This document shows, in pieces, positions 1 through 8,170 of a stretch of DNA of 64,000 nt (positions within the stretch are counted from its first letter, which is position 1; every line of letters starts with the position of its first letter). Under the pieces are notes generated by a model, which was not told where the DNA came from, did no database searches, and saw nothing but the letters and a program-made list of their open reading frames with translations. The position numbers were made by a program, and so were the translations under genes. The stretch is from Bradyrhizobium forestalis (lineage in GTDB: Bacteria; Pseudomonadota; Alphaproteobacteria; Rhizobiales; Xanthobacteraceae). The stretch lies in the NCBI RefSeq assembly GCF_002795245.1, contig NZ_PGVG01000004.1:186001-250000 (forward strand). Reading direction: 5' to 3'.

Positions 1-579
1 CCAAAATCCTTCGCCGATCGCGCCAAGGCTGCGGTGATGTCGATCACCGGTCCCCGCCAGTCGATGGTGGAAAAGCTCTGGGGCAAGCGTGAGCCGTCCG
101 GCGGGCTGCTCGCCTATGCCTCGGCCGATGCCAGCGTGACCGCGTCCATCGCGCCGAAGGAGCAGAACCCGATGTTCGGTGGCGCGCCGCCCTATGAGCG
201 CGACACCGCGGTCTACGACATCACCGCCAAGACGGTGTATCTGCCCGACGGCACCAAGCTCGAGGCGCATTCGGGCCTCGGCTCCAATCTCGACGATCCG
301 CGCTCCTCGAAAACCCGCATGCGCGGCGTGACGCCGCCGCACATCTACACGCTGAAGCCGCGCGAGGCGCTGTTCCACGGCGTGCCGGCGCTGCGCCTGA
401 CCCCGATCGGCGGCGAGAGCGCGATCTACGGCCGCGATGGCCTGCTCGCGCACACCTTCATGCTCGGGCCAAACGGCGACTCCAACGGCTGCGTGTCGTT
501 CAAGGACTATTACGCGTTCCTCGACGCCTACCGCAACAAGGGCATCCGCAAGCTCGCGGTGCTGGCGCGGGTGGAGTGA
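1..579 (+). CDS. Tlde1-like (DUF2778) protein, 5' end cut by window
   Basis: The reading frame is open to base 1, so the true start lies left of the window; the internal GTG at 34 and ATG at 37 are probably not the start. The C-terminal ~120 residues look like the DUF2778/Tlde1 domain, an L,D-transpeptidase-like fold. Counting from the GTG at 34, there is a conserved H140 (LLAHTFMLGP) and a cysteine C153 in SNGCVSF, the usual His/Cys pair of this fold. The low-complexity Ala/Ser stretch before it (ASADASVTASIAPKEQ) looks like a linker. Members act on peptidoglycan stem peptides; some are T6SS effectors, but in Bradyrhizobium-type genomes they are usually stand-alone envelope proteins. No T6SS gene or immunity partner is visible here. 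Function is inferred from the domain only. Confidence 0.75.
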   Translation, partial: PKSFADRAKAAVMSITGPRQSMVEKLWGKREPSGGLLAYASADASVTASIAPKEQNPMFGGAPPYERDTAVYDITAKTVYLPDGTKLEAHSGLGSNLDDPRSSKTRMRGVTPPHIYTLKPREALFHGVPALRLTPIGGESAIYGRDGLLAHTFMLGPNGDSNGCVSFKDYYAFLDAYRNKGIRKLAVLARVE

Positions 580-609
580 GGCGGAGCGGCCTCACCGCTT
601 TCTGCACGG

Positions 610-1962
610 CTAGCGTTTGATGAAAACGAGGTTGCAGGCACGCGCCTCGTTGCGCTTGCCGGTGCCGCGGGTGCGATCGAACTGCGCATCGACCGTAAAG
701 GCGTAAGGCGAGCCGGGCGCAAGATTATTGAGCGTGTAAGTGCTCGCCCCCGTCGTGCCGCGCGCGCTCAAGGTCGTCGTGCCGTCCGCCGGGATCTGGC
801 CGTCGATCTCCAGCCGGTTGACGCCGCCCTGGCCCTGAGCCTCGGCATGAAACACCCCGTTCGTCACGGTGGCAGCGAGGGCCCTGGTGAAGCCCTGCGC
901 CTTGCCGGTCGTCTGGCAATTCAGCGTCACATCCCAGTTGCCGTCGAAGGCCTTGCTTCCACCGGCCCGGGCATTGTCGGTCGCTGGCGCAAGCGCGGTC
1001 TTCTGCTTCAGGCCGTCGATCCGCGCCTTGGCGAGACTGGCGAAGCTGCAATTGGCAAATCGCGCCAGATGATCCTCAAAGGCGCCAACGGTGCCGATGC
1101 CGTCCGCTGCTTTCCAATGCGCCTCCGCGGATGCGCAAGGATCGGCCTTCGGCGCGGCCTGGGGGGCCGCTGGCGCTACGGTGACCGACACCGGTCCGTT
1201 CAGGTAGAACTTGCCGATGATCGACAGCGACAGCTCCGGCAGCTGGGTCTTACCGCTGGAATCATAGACGTCGCTGCTGATGTCGCGAAACACGTCGCCG
1301 ATTTCCTGCGGCTCCTCGATGTGCTTCAGGAATGCCGTCGTGTAGGGGCTGTTGCGGCCGGTGCCGTCCGCAGCGGTCTGCCCGGATTGCGTCGAGAACG
1401 ACACGATCGTGCCGCGCGGTGCTTCGACTTTCGACAACCCCCGTCCGATCGAGGCGGCGCGCGTCGCTGAGCGCTTGAGGCTTTCGGCGAGCGGATTGTC
1501 GCGGCAGGAATCGAGCACGAGGATACGCAGGTTCTTGGCCTGCTGCAGATCGTTCACGATGTCGTCGACCCGTACGAAGCGCTTCAGGTCTGCTTCATCG
1601 GCCAACACGGCATCGACAGGCATCAGATAGTTCACGCCGTTGTACTGCATCGCATGGCCGCTGTAGTAGAACATGGCGACGTCGGCTCTGCTCGCGGCGC
1701 GCGCGAAACGGATGGTCAGGTCCTGCATCTCTGCCTGGCGCAGGTCGATGCCCTGGAGCACCTCGAAACCGCTGCGCCTGAGCGAGGCGGCGACGTCTTC
1801 AGCATCGTGCGACGGGTTGGGAAGCTGCGCCGTTGAGGCATAGGCGCCGTTGCCGATTACCAGCGCGACCCGCGTTTCCGCCGATGCAGGACCAAAGCAC
1901 AGCCAGGAGGCGAGGAGGGCAACAGAGAATCCGGGCAGGTGAAATCTTGAAACAGCGCGCAT
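610..1962 (-). CDS. Secreted caspase-family (peptidase C14) protein
   Basis: A 450-residue protein with a Sec signal peptide (hydrophobic run 9-27, probable cleavage after PASA at 28). The caspase p20-like domain follows at about 31-250: it opens with RVALVIGNGAY and has the catalytic dyad H103 (YYSGHAM) and C153 (LDSCRDNP). Both residues are intact, so it is probably an active metacaspase/orthocaspase-type protease with basic P1 preference, acting in the periplasm. After a Pro/Ala linker (about 260-275) comes a C-terminal region of unknown fold (330-450) with paired cysteines (LNCQ and ARACNLVF). It converges with the Tlde1-like gene, 30 bp apart. Its targets are unknown. A defence role is not supported, because it is exported and has no defence neighbours. 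Confidence 0.85.
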   Translation of the reverse strand: MRAVSRFHLPGFSVALLASWLCFGPASAETRVALVIGNGAYASTAQLPNPSHDAEDVAASLRRSGFEVLQGIDLRQAEMQDLTIRFARAASRADVAMFYYSGHAMQYNGVNYLMPVDAVLADEADLKRFVRVDDIVNDLQQAKNLRILVLDSCRDNPLAESLKRSATRAASIGRGLSKVEAPRGTIVSFSTQSGQTAADGTGRNSPYTTAFLKHIEEPQEIGDVFRDISSDVYDSSGKTQLPELSLSIIGKFYLNGPVSVTVAPAAPQAAPKADPCASAEAHWKAADGIGTVGAFEDHLARFANCSFASLAKARIDGLKQKTALAPATDNARAGGSKAFDGNWDVTLNCQTTGKAQGFTRALAATVTNGVFHAEAQGQGGVNRLEIDGQIPADGTTTLSARGTTGASTYTLNNLAPGSPYAFTVDAQFDRTRGTGKRNEARACNLVFIKR

Positions 1963-2070
1963 GAATGCCGTCCGGGAAAATATCGAAAAATATCTTCCAG
2001 CTTAGCGCATGTCGCGCCGGCATCAATGCCCCGCTATGGAACCGTCAGATTTGGCGGCCGTGGCATCCTG

Positions 2071-2700
2071 TCACGCCGCCACGGCCTTCCGCAGCGCCAT
2101 CTCGGTCGCAATCGCCCCCCGCACGGCGGGGCGCGCCTGCATGCGCGCGAGATAGGCCGACAGGGGTGGCCATTGCGCGATGTCTATCCCTGCGGGACGG
2201 AGCAGCAGCAGGGCCCAGGTGAGATGGGCGTCCGCGACGGTGAAGCTGTTGCTGACGAGGAATTCGCGCTCCGCCAGATGCGCTGAGGGTACCGACAATG
2301 TCTGCGCGATTCTTGCGCGCGGCTTGGCGAGCGAGCCGTCGTCCTTGTACCAGAAGGCCGGAAACAGGAATGCCTTGTGGATCTCGGCGCCGATGAAGCT
2401 CAGCCATTCCTGCAGGCGATAGCGATCGAAATCGCCGGGCCGCGGCGCAAGGCCCGTTTCCGGCTTCAGATCGGCGATGTATTGCAGCACCGCCGCGCTC
2501 TCGGTCAGCCGCTCGCCGTTCTCCAGCACCAGGACCGGCACCGCGCCCTTCGGTGACAGGTCGCGGAAGTCGCTGCCGTCGTCCACGACCTGCTTGGTCC
2601 AGATATGGGCGAGGTGATACTGCGCCTCGATACCGGCCTCCATCAACGCGATGCGGCTCGAGAGCGAGCAGGCCATCGGAAAGAAATAGAGCTGCAGCAT
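2071..2700 (-). CDS. Glutathione S-transferase
   Basis: A 209-residue cytosolic GST. The N-terminal thioredoxin-like domain (1-80) begins MLQLYFFPMACSLSSRIALM, with the SLSSR stretch where beta/theta-class bacterial GSTs bind glutathione, the cis-Pro motif AVPVLVLENG, and ESAAVLQYIAD, the conserved Glu/Ser pair. The C-terminal helical domain (90-205) has the FTVADAHL N-capping box motif. I chose the ATG at 2700 because a GGAG lies 6 bp upstream. An alternative ATG at 2712 overlaps the stop codon of the upstream hydrolase gene (TGATG) but has no Shine-Dalgarno. It is probably co-transcribed with that hydrolase. The substrate cannot be predicted. Confidence 0.85.
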   Translation of the reverse strand: MLQLYFFPMACSLSSRIALMEAGIEAQYHLAHIWTKQVVDDGSDFRDLSPKGAVPVLVLENGERLTESAAVLQYIADLKPETGLAPRPGDFDRYRLQEWLSFIGAEIHKAFLFPAFWYKDDGSLAKPRARIAQTLSVPSAHLAEREFLVSNSFTVADAHLTWALLLLRPAGIDIAQWPPLSAYLARMQARPAVRGAIATEMALRKAVAA

Positions 2701-2711
2701 CGCATGCTCCA

Positions 2712-3305
2712 TCAAGTCAGTGCGTCGACTTGCGCGATGGTCGCGAAGCGGTCCGACAATTCGGCCAGCGCGACCTGATGGATCGTCCGGGCGTCCAGCG
2801 CGCCGCCGCGGCCATCGGGAAGATCGCGGGTGGCGCAGGCGTCGGCCGCGATCGTCGTGCGCAGGCCGAGATCGAGCGCGGCGCGGGCGGTCGAAGACAC
2901 GCACATATGCGTCATGAAGCCGGCCAGCACGATGTTCTTGCGTCCGGTCGCGGCCAGTCGGGCCTGCAGGTCGGTGCCGGCAAAAGCGTTCGGCAGCGCC
3001 TTCTCGATCACGGGCTCGCTGGCGCGCGGCGTCAGGCGATCGACGATCGCACCGCGCGCGGCCTCGCGGTCGAACAGGCCGCCGGCGCGGCCCTTGTGCG
3101 CGACATGGAAGATCGCAGCTCCGCTCTCCCGTGCGCGCGCGAGCAGGCGCGCAGCCGCGGCGATCGCCGCTTGCGCGTCGGGCAGAGCCAGCGGGCCGGT
3201 GCAATATTCGTTCTGGATGTCGATCAGCACGAGGCAGGCCTCGTTGAGCTTCGGCGGATTGAGATCCGCGCCGGCGAATTCGAGCAGGGTCTTTGGAGCG
3301 GTCAT
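2712..3305 (-). CDS. Isochorismatase-family cysteine hydrolase
   Basis: A 197-residue protein of the isochorismatase/nicotinamidase-like fold. The catalytic triad is visible: D29 (LVLIDIQNEY), K102 (VIEKALPNAF) and C135 (FMTHMCVSSTARAALD), the last following the typical G(F/Y)xTxxC motif. Such enzymes hydrolyse amides (nicotinamide, N-carbamoyl compounds) or vinyl ethers. Nothing in the sequence identifies the substrate. It is the first gene of a two-gene operon with the GST and is divergent from a LysR regulator, with two dyads in the 132-bp gap, so the regulator probably controls it. Confidence 0.85.
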   Translation of the reverse strand: MTAPKTLLEFAGADLNPPKLNEACLVLIDIQNEYCTGPLALPDAQAAIAAAARLLARARESGAAIFHVAHKGRAGGLFDREAARGAIVDRLTPRASEPVIEKALPNAFAGTDLQARLAATGRKNIVLAGFMTHMCVSSTARAALDLGLRTTIAADACATRDLPDGRGGALDARTIHQVALAELSDRFATIAQVDALT

Positions 3306-3361
3306 GCTGGTTCAGGCCTTCTAGGGCGATGTCGGATGACGTCACACTAGCGCAGCCGTAG

Positions 3362-3408
3362 CCTGCCATTGTGCAGGAATATTGCGGCATATGGCTGCAA
3401 ATTTGCAG
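3362..3408. promoter_or_regulatory. Two dyads, candidate LysR binding sites
   Basis: The intergenic region between the divergent hydrolase and LysR genes contains an imperfect dyad CCTGC-N6-GCAGG (3362-3377) and a perfect 14-bp palindrome CTGCAAATTTGCAG (3395-3408). Their centres are 32 bp apart, about three helical turns, and they share the CTGC/GCAG half-site. This is the usual recognition-site/activation-site layout of LysR-type regulators. The perfect palindrome ends 29 bp before the regulator's start codon, so binding could also repress the regulator itself. Function is inferred. Confidence 0.55.
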
Positions 3409-3437
3409 GAAGCGCCGTCGCCTGCTAGGCTCGTGCA

Positions 3438-4277
3438 ATGAACTGGGACGATCTGCGCATCATTGCCGCGGTGAGGGACGAGGGCACCTATGCCGGCGCC
3501 AGCGCGCGGCTGCGCATCGACGAGACCACCGTCGGCCGCCGGCTGGCGCGCATCCAGCGCGATCTCGGCGTGCCGCTGTTCGATGCCGTGGACGGCTTGC
3601 GCCGGCCGACGCGCCAGTGCGAGGCGGTGCTCGAGCATGTCGGCGCGATGGCCGCGCATGCCGCGGCGATCGACCGCGTCAAGGAGAGCGAGGTGGGCCC
3701 GGTCGGGCGCCTTCGCATCGCCTCGACCAATGCGGTCGCCGAAGAGCTGCTGGCGCCGCATGCGAGCAGCTTCCTGCGCGATCATCCCGGGCTGACGCTG
3801 CAATTCCTCACCTCGAGCGGCAACGTCAAGTTCTCGCGCTGGCAGGCCGATCTCGCCATCCGCCTGCGCAAGCCGGAGAAGGGCGACTTCACCATCTCCA
3901 AGCTCGGCGAGGTCAGGCTGTATTTCTTCGAGCCCGCGGACCGCGGCGGAGCCGAGCCGGTCGTCTGCGTCTATCCTGACGAGCTCGACGCGATCCCGGA
4001 AGCGCAGTTCCTGCGTGCGAAGCGTCTGACAAACGTGCGCTGCGTCACCGACAATGTCCGCATCATCCGCACCATGATCCAGTCGCATCAGGCCATCGGC
4101 GTGCTGCCCGAGCACAGCTGCGGATCGTTGCTCGCCGACCGCAGCCTGCGCGCCACGCTACTGCCGAGGCGGCGCGACGTCTGGCTCCTGGTGCAGAACC
4201 ACCTCAAGCGCGATCCGGCGACACGCGTGACGATCGACTGGGTGAGGGCCTGCTTCAAGGACTTGTCACACGGCTGA
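3438..4277 (+). CDS. LysR-family transcriptional regulator
   Basis: A 279-residue regulator. The N-terminal winged HTH (residues 1-60) reads MNWDDLRIIAAVRDEGTYAG, then ARLRIDETTVGRRLARIQRDLG, the recognition-helix pattern of LysR proteins with the T-V-G-R-R variant instead of the common S-x-S-R. The effector domain (about 88-279) begins GRLRIASTNAVAEE and is a little short for the family. It is divergent from the isochorismatase-fold hydrolase and GST pair, and a perfect palindrome precedes its start. The likely targets are that pair and itself. The inducer is unknown. Confidence 0.88.
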   Translation: MNWDDLRIIAAVRDEGTYAGASARLRIDETTVGRRLARIQRDLGVPLFDAVDGLRRPTRQCEAVLEHVGAMAAHAAAIDRVKESEVGPVGRLRIASTNAVAEELLAPHASSFLRDHPGLTLQFLTSSGNVKFSRWQADLAIRLRKPEKGDFTISKLGEVRLYFFEPADRGGAEPVVCVYPDELDAIPEAQFLRAKRLTNVRCVTDNVRIIRTMIQSHQAIGVLPEHSCGSLLADRSLRATLLPRRRDVWLLVQNHLKRDPATRVTIDWVRACFKDLSHG

Positions 4278-4405
4278 CCGCTGGCGACGTCCAAGGCCGC
4301 GCATTGAACGCAATCTGTACGACGTGCGACCAAGATCACGGAACCGGGATTGCGCGCGCGCCAAGGTTGCGTAATCTCGCGACGAGACTTGATCGGGGCA
4401 AGCGC

Positions 4406-5152
4406 ATGACCACTCTTTCGGAAACGATCCGGCCCGCGAGGGTGCGATCGCGGGAACGGAAGGCGATTCTCATCCTGATCCTGCTGGTCCCGGTGCTGTG
4501 GTCGCCGCTGATCCTGTTTCGCTTCGTCCTGTATCAGCCGTTCAACATCCCCTCCGGTTCGATGGCGCCGACGCTGATGGTCGGCGACTACGTGTTCGCC
4601 GCGAAATACACCTATGGCTACGGCCGCTATTCCGTACCCTTCGCGCCGTCCTGGATCTCGGGCCGCATCCTCGCCGCCGACCCCGAATATGGCGACATCG
4701 TCGTGTTCCGTACGGCGAAGGACAGTTCGGCCGACTACGTCAAGCGCGTGGTCGGGCTGCCCGGCGACCGCATCCAGATGCGGCAGGGCCGGCTCGTCCT
4801 CAACGACCGTCTGGTGACGCGCGTCGCCATGGAGGCGACGCGCGCCGGCTCCACCTGCGGAGGCGGTGACGAGGCGAAGGTCAAGCGCTGGCGCGAGACG
4901 CTGCCGAACGGCGCGTCCTATGTGACCTACGACTGCATCGACGACGCTTACCTCGACAATACCAACGTCTTCACGGTGCCGCCGGGCCATTTCTTCGTGC
5001 TCGGCGACAACCGCGACAATTCCACCGACAGCCGCATGCCGGCGTTCGGCTTTGTGCCGATGGACAACCTCATCGGCAAGGTGACGCGGATCTTCTGGTC
5101 GCTCGATGAAGACGGCGAGCCGCGCTTCGAGCGGCTGGGGAAGGTGGAGTGA
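4406..5152 (+). CDS. lepB: Signal peptidase I
   Basis: A 248-residue inner-membrane serine protease that cleaves Sec and Tat signal peptides on the periplasmic side. One N-terminal membrane anchor lies at about 20-44. The catalytic Ser52 is in IPSGSMAPTL (box B) and the general base Lys113 in YVKRVVGLPGD (box D). Box E is GDNRDNSTDSR near residue 200. The ATG at 4406 fits the family start; an in-frame codon at 4304 would add 34 residues with no match to family N-termini. The gene stands alone, without lepA, rnc or era next to it, so it may be a second signal peptidase beside a housekeeping copy. Confidence 0.93.
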   Translation: MTTLSETIRPARVRSRERKAILILILLVPVLWSPLILFRFVLYQPFNIPSGSMAPTLMVGDYVFAAKYTYGYGRYSVPFAPSWISGRILAADPEYGDIVVFRTAKDSSADYVKRVVGLPGDRIQMRQGRLVLNDRLVTRVAMEATRAGSTCGGGDEAKVKRWRETLPNGASYVTYDCIDDAYLDNTNVFTVPPGHFFVLGDNRDNSTDSRMPAFGFVPMDNLIGKVTRIFWSLDEDGEPRFERLGKVE

Positions 5153-5159
5153 GGCTCTC

Positions 5160-5349
5160 GTCGTTCCGGGGCGGTGCAAAGCGCCGAGCCCGGAATCCAG
5201 GGACCCGTGAGCTCAGCCCATCGTTTGGATTCCGTCACTAGCGCCGGGATTCCGATCTTTCATGTGAGGCATCGGGACGGATAGGTCACGCGCAAGTGGT
5301 GAAATGGATTCCGGGCTCGCGCCCAAGCGGGCGCGCCCCGGAATGACGG
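5160..5349. repeat. Palindromic intergenic element, family A copy 1
   Basis: Two inverted half-elements: 5160-5199 begins with GTTCCGGGG and ends CCCGGAATCCA, and 5306-5349 begins TGGATTCCGGG and ends CCCCGGAATGACG. The spacer between them is degenerate and contains a further GGGATTCCG. The same design recurs at 20421, 21401, 30044, 34386 and 36168. The element lies between lepB and the groEL terminator and has no coding potential. Confidence 0.8.
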
Positions 5350-5366
5350 GCGGAGAGATTTTGGCC

Positions 5367-5400
5367 ACAAACAAAAACCCCGGCAGCGCTGCCGGGGTTT
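5367..5400 (-). terminator. Rho-independent terminator of groESL
   Basis: A perfect 26-bp palindrome at 5375-5400 (each arm is AAACCCCGGCAGC or its complement). On the minus strand it is followed by TTTTTGTTTG, a run of uridines in the RNA. It lies 77 bp after the groEL stop codon, in the right orientation to end the groES-groEL transcript. The palindrome is symmetric but the T-run is on the minus side only. Confidence 0.9.
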
Positions 5401-5476
5401 CGCATTCGTGGAGCGAGATCCCGGATCTGCGGTGCATCGCTTCGCGCTGCACCGCGTCCGGGACGGCTTCGTCGCC

Positions 5477-7162
<1,686 letters not shown>

Positions 7163-7477
7163 TTAGGCCGCCTTCTTCTTGGAAGCGGGGACGTCGAGGA
7201 CGCCCATGATGTCGCTTTCCTTCATGATCAGCAGATCGACGCCGTCGATCTTGACTTCGGTGCCGGACCACTTGCCGAACAGCACGCGGTCGCCGACCTT
7301 GAGATCGATCGGGATCAGCTTGCCGGCTTCGTCGCGGCCACCGGGGCCAACGGCGACGACTTCACCCTGGGAGGGCTTTTCCTTGGCAGTGTCGGGAATG
7401 ATGATGCCGCCAGCGGTCTTCTCTTCTGCGTCGATGCGCTTGACCACGACGCGGTCGTGAAGCGGACGGAATTTCAT
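7163..7477 (-). CDS. groS: Co-chaperonin GroES
   Basis: A 104-residue co-chaperonin of normal length that caps the GroEL ring as a heptamer. It begins [16 protein letters not shown], has the mobile loop [18 protein letters not shown] (residues about 18-35), and ends with the SDIMGVLD strand followed by a short Lys/Ala tail. A clear AGGAGG ribosome site lies just before the start (CTTAGGAGGACTGC). It is the first gene of the operon; transcription should start near 7550-7555, inside or next to the CIRCE element. Confidence 0.98.
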   Translation of the reverse strand: MKFRPLHDRVVVKRIDAEEKTAGGIIIPDTAKEKPSQGEVVAVGPGGRDEAGKLIPIDLKVGDRVLFGKWSGTEVKIDGVDLLIMKESDIMGVLDVPASKKKAA

Positions 7478-7521
7478 GCAGTCCTCCTAAGCAATTGTAC
7501 GAGTTGAGGATTTTGAGATTG

Positions 7522-7548
7522 TTAGCAGTCGTTGCCCGCGAGTGCTAG
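7522..7548 (-). promoter_or_regulatory. CIRCE operator (HrcA site) of groESL
   Basis: Plus-strand arms are TTAGCAGTC (7522-7530) and GAGTGCTAG (7540-7548), separated by exactly 9 bp. This matches the CIRCE consensus TTAGCACTC-N9-GAGTGCTAA with one mismatch per arm. It lies 45 bp upstream of the groES start and immediately downstream of the predicted -10 element, the usual position for repression by HrcA. Confidence 0.92.
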
Positions 7549-7559
7549 CACGAGCGAGG

Positions 7560-7591
7560 CTGAAATAGGACAGGAATTTTGCGGGAGCAAG
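7560..7591 (-). promoter_or_regulatory. Heat-shock-type promoter of groESL
   Basis: On the minus strand, CTTG (7588-7591) is followed after 18 bp by CCTATTTCAG (7560-7569). This is an exact fit to the heat-shock promoter consensus proposed for alphaproteobacteria (CTTG, 17-18 bp, CYTATNTNNG), which is read by RpoH. With the CIRCE site directly downstream, it indicates dual control: activation by RpoH and repression by HrcA. Confidence 0.8.
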
Positions 7592-7694
7592 GGTTTGTAG
7601 CAGAAAAATTAGCACCCGAAAGCGCGGACTGCCAGAAACTCTTTGCCATCGTTAACCAGCCTTGGAGGCTCTTCGAGGCCCCGGGGAGGCCGTA

Positions 7695-7721
7695 TTAGCA
7701 CGGAGCCGTGTCTGCTGCTAA
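7695..7721. promoter_or_regulatory. Degenerate CIRCE-like inverted repeat
   Basis: TTAGCACGG (7695-7703), 9 bp, TGCTGCTAA (7713-7721). The 9-9-9 geometry and the outer TTAGCA/TGCTAA arms are those of CIRCE, but the inner three bases of each arm do not match the consensus. It lies 217 bp upstream of groES and 155 bp upstream of usg. It could be a second weak HrcA site or chance. The rest of 7600-7860 shows no gene. Confidence 0.3.
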
Positions 7722-7875
7722 CGCATTGAATTTCAACAGCTTGTTAAACTTTTGGGCTTGAGATGGGTTGTCAGTTTGCGTCACATTTCTCTCATGTGAG
7801 CGCATCGTATCCGGGTGGCTCCCGGAGCACCGATCAAGCCACCCCCTGCATGCGCTCCTGCAAAGGAGGTTTGGC

Positions 7876-8163
7876 ATGGGACTGCGCGTTGGGGGCGTTT
7901 CCGAGGACTTCCGGAAACAGATGCTGGGCTACGGGCTGACGACGGCACAAATTCTCTACCGGATGCCGGATCATCCCTCGCTGCTTCAAACCTACGTCTG
8001 GCAGAACTACGACATGTTTCCGAAATTTCCGGCGCTCACGGATTTCCTGGCGTTCTGGCAGGAGAAGCTCGATGGCCCCCTCCATTCGGTCACCGTGGCG
8101 CATTCCAAGCTGATCAAGCCGGCCGAGCTGCGCGCCGTCGACGGCGTGTTCCGCCTGCATTGA
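7876..8163 (+). CDS. usg: Usg family protein
   Basis: A 95-residue protein of the Usg family, widespread in alphaproteobacteria and first named from a position near a tryptophan operon; its function is unknown. Recognisable parts are LGYGLTTAQILYRMPDHPSLLQ, WQNYDMFPKFPAL and the C-terminal VDGVFRLH. The start is fixed by a near-perfect Shine-Dalgarno (AAAGGAGGT at 7862-7870) five bases before the ATG at 7876. It runs opposite to groES and converges with the OGT-like gene, 7 bp apart. Confidence 0.9.
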   Translation: MGLRVGGVSEDFRKQMLGYGLTTAQILYRMPDHPSLLQTYVWQNYDMFPKFPALTDFLAFWQEKLDGPLHSVTVAHSKLIKPAELRAVDGVFRLH

Positions 8164-8170
8164 GCAGAGA

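Noticed and set aside
610..1962. Caspase-fold protein considered as an anti-phage or abortive-infection effector
   Set aside because: It carries a signal peptide for export and has no sensor, ligase or other defence gene next to it.
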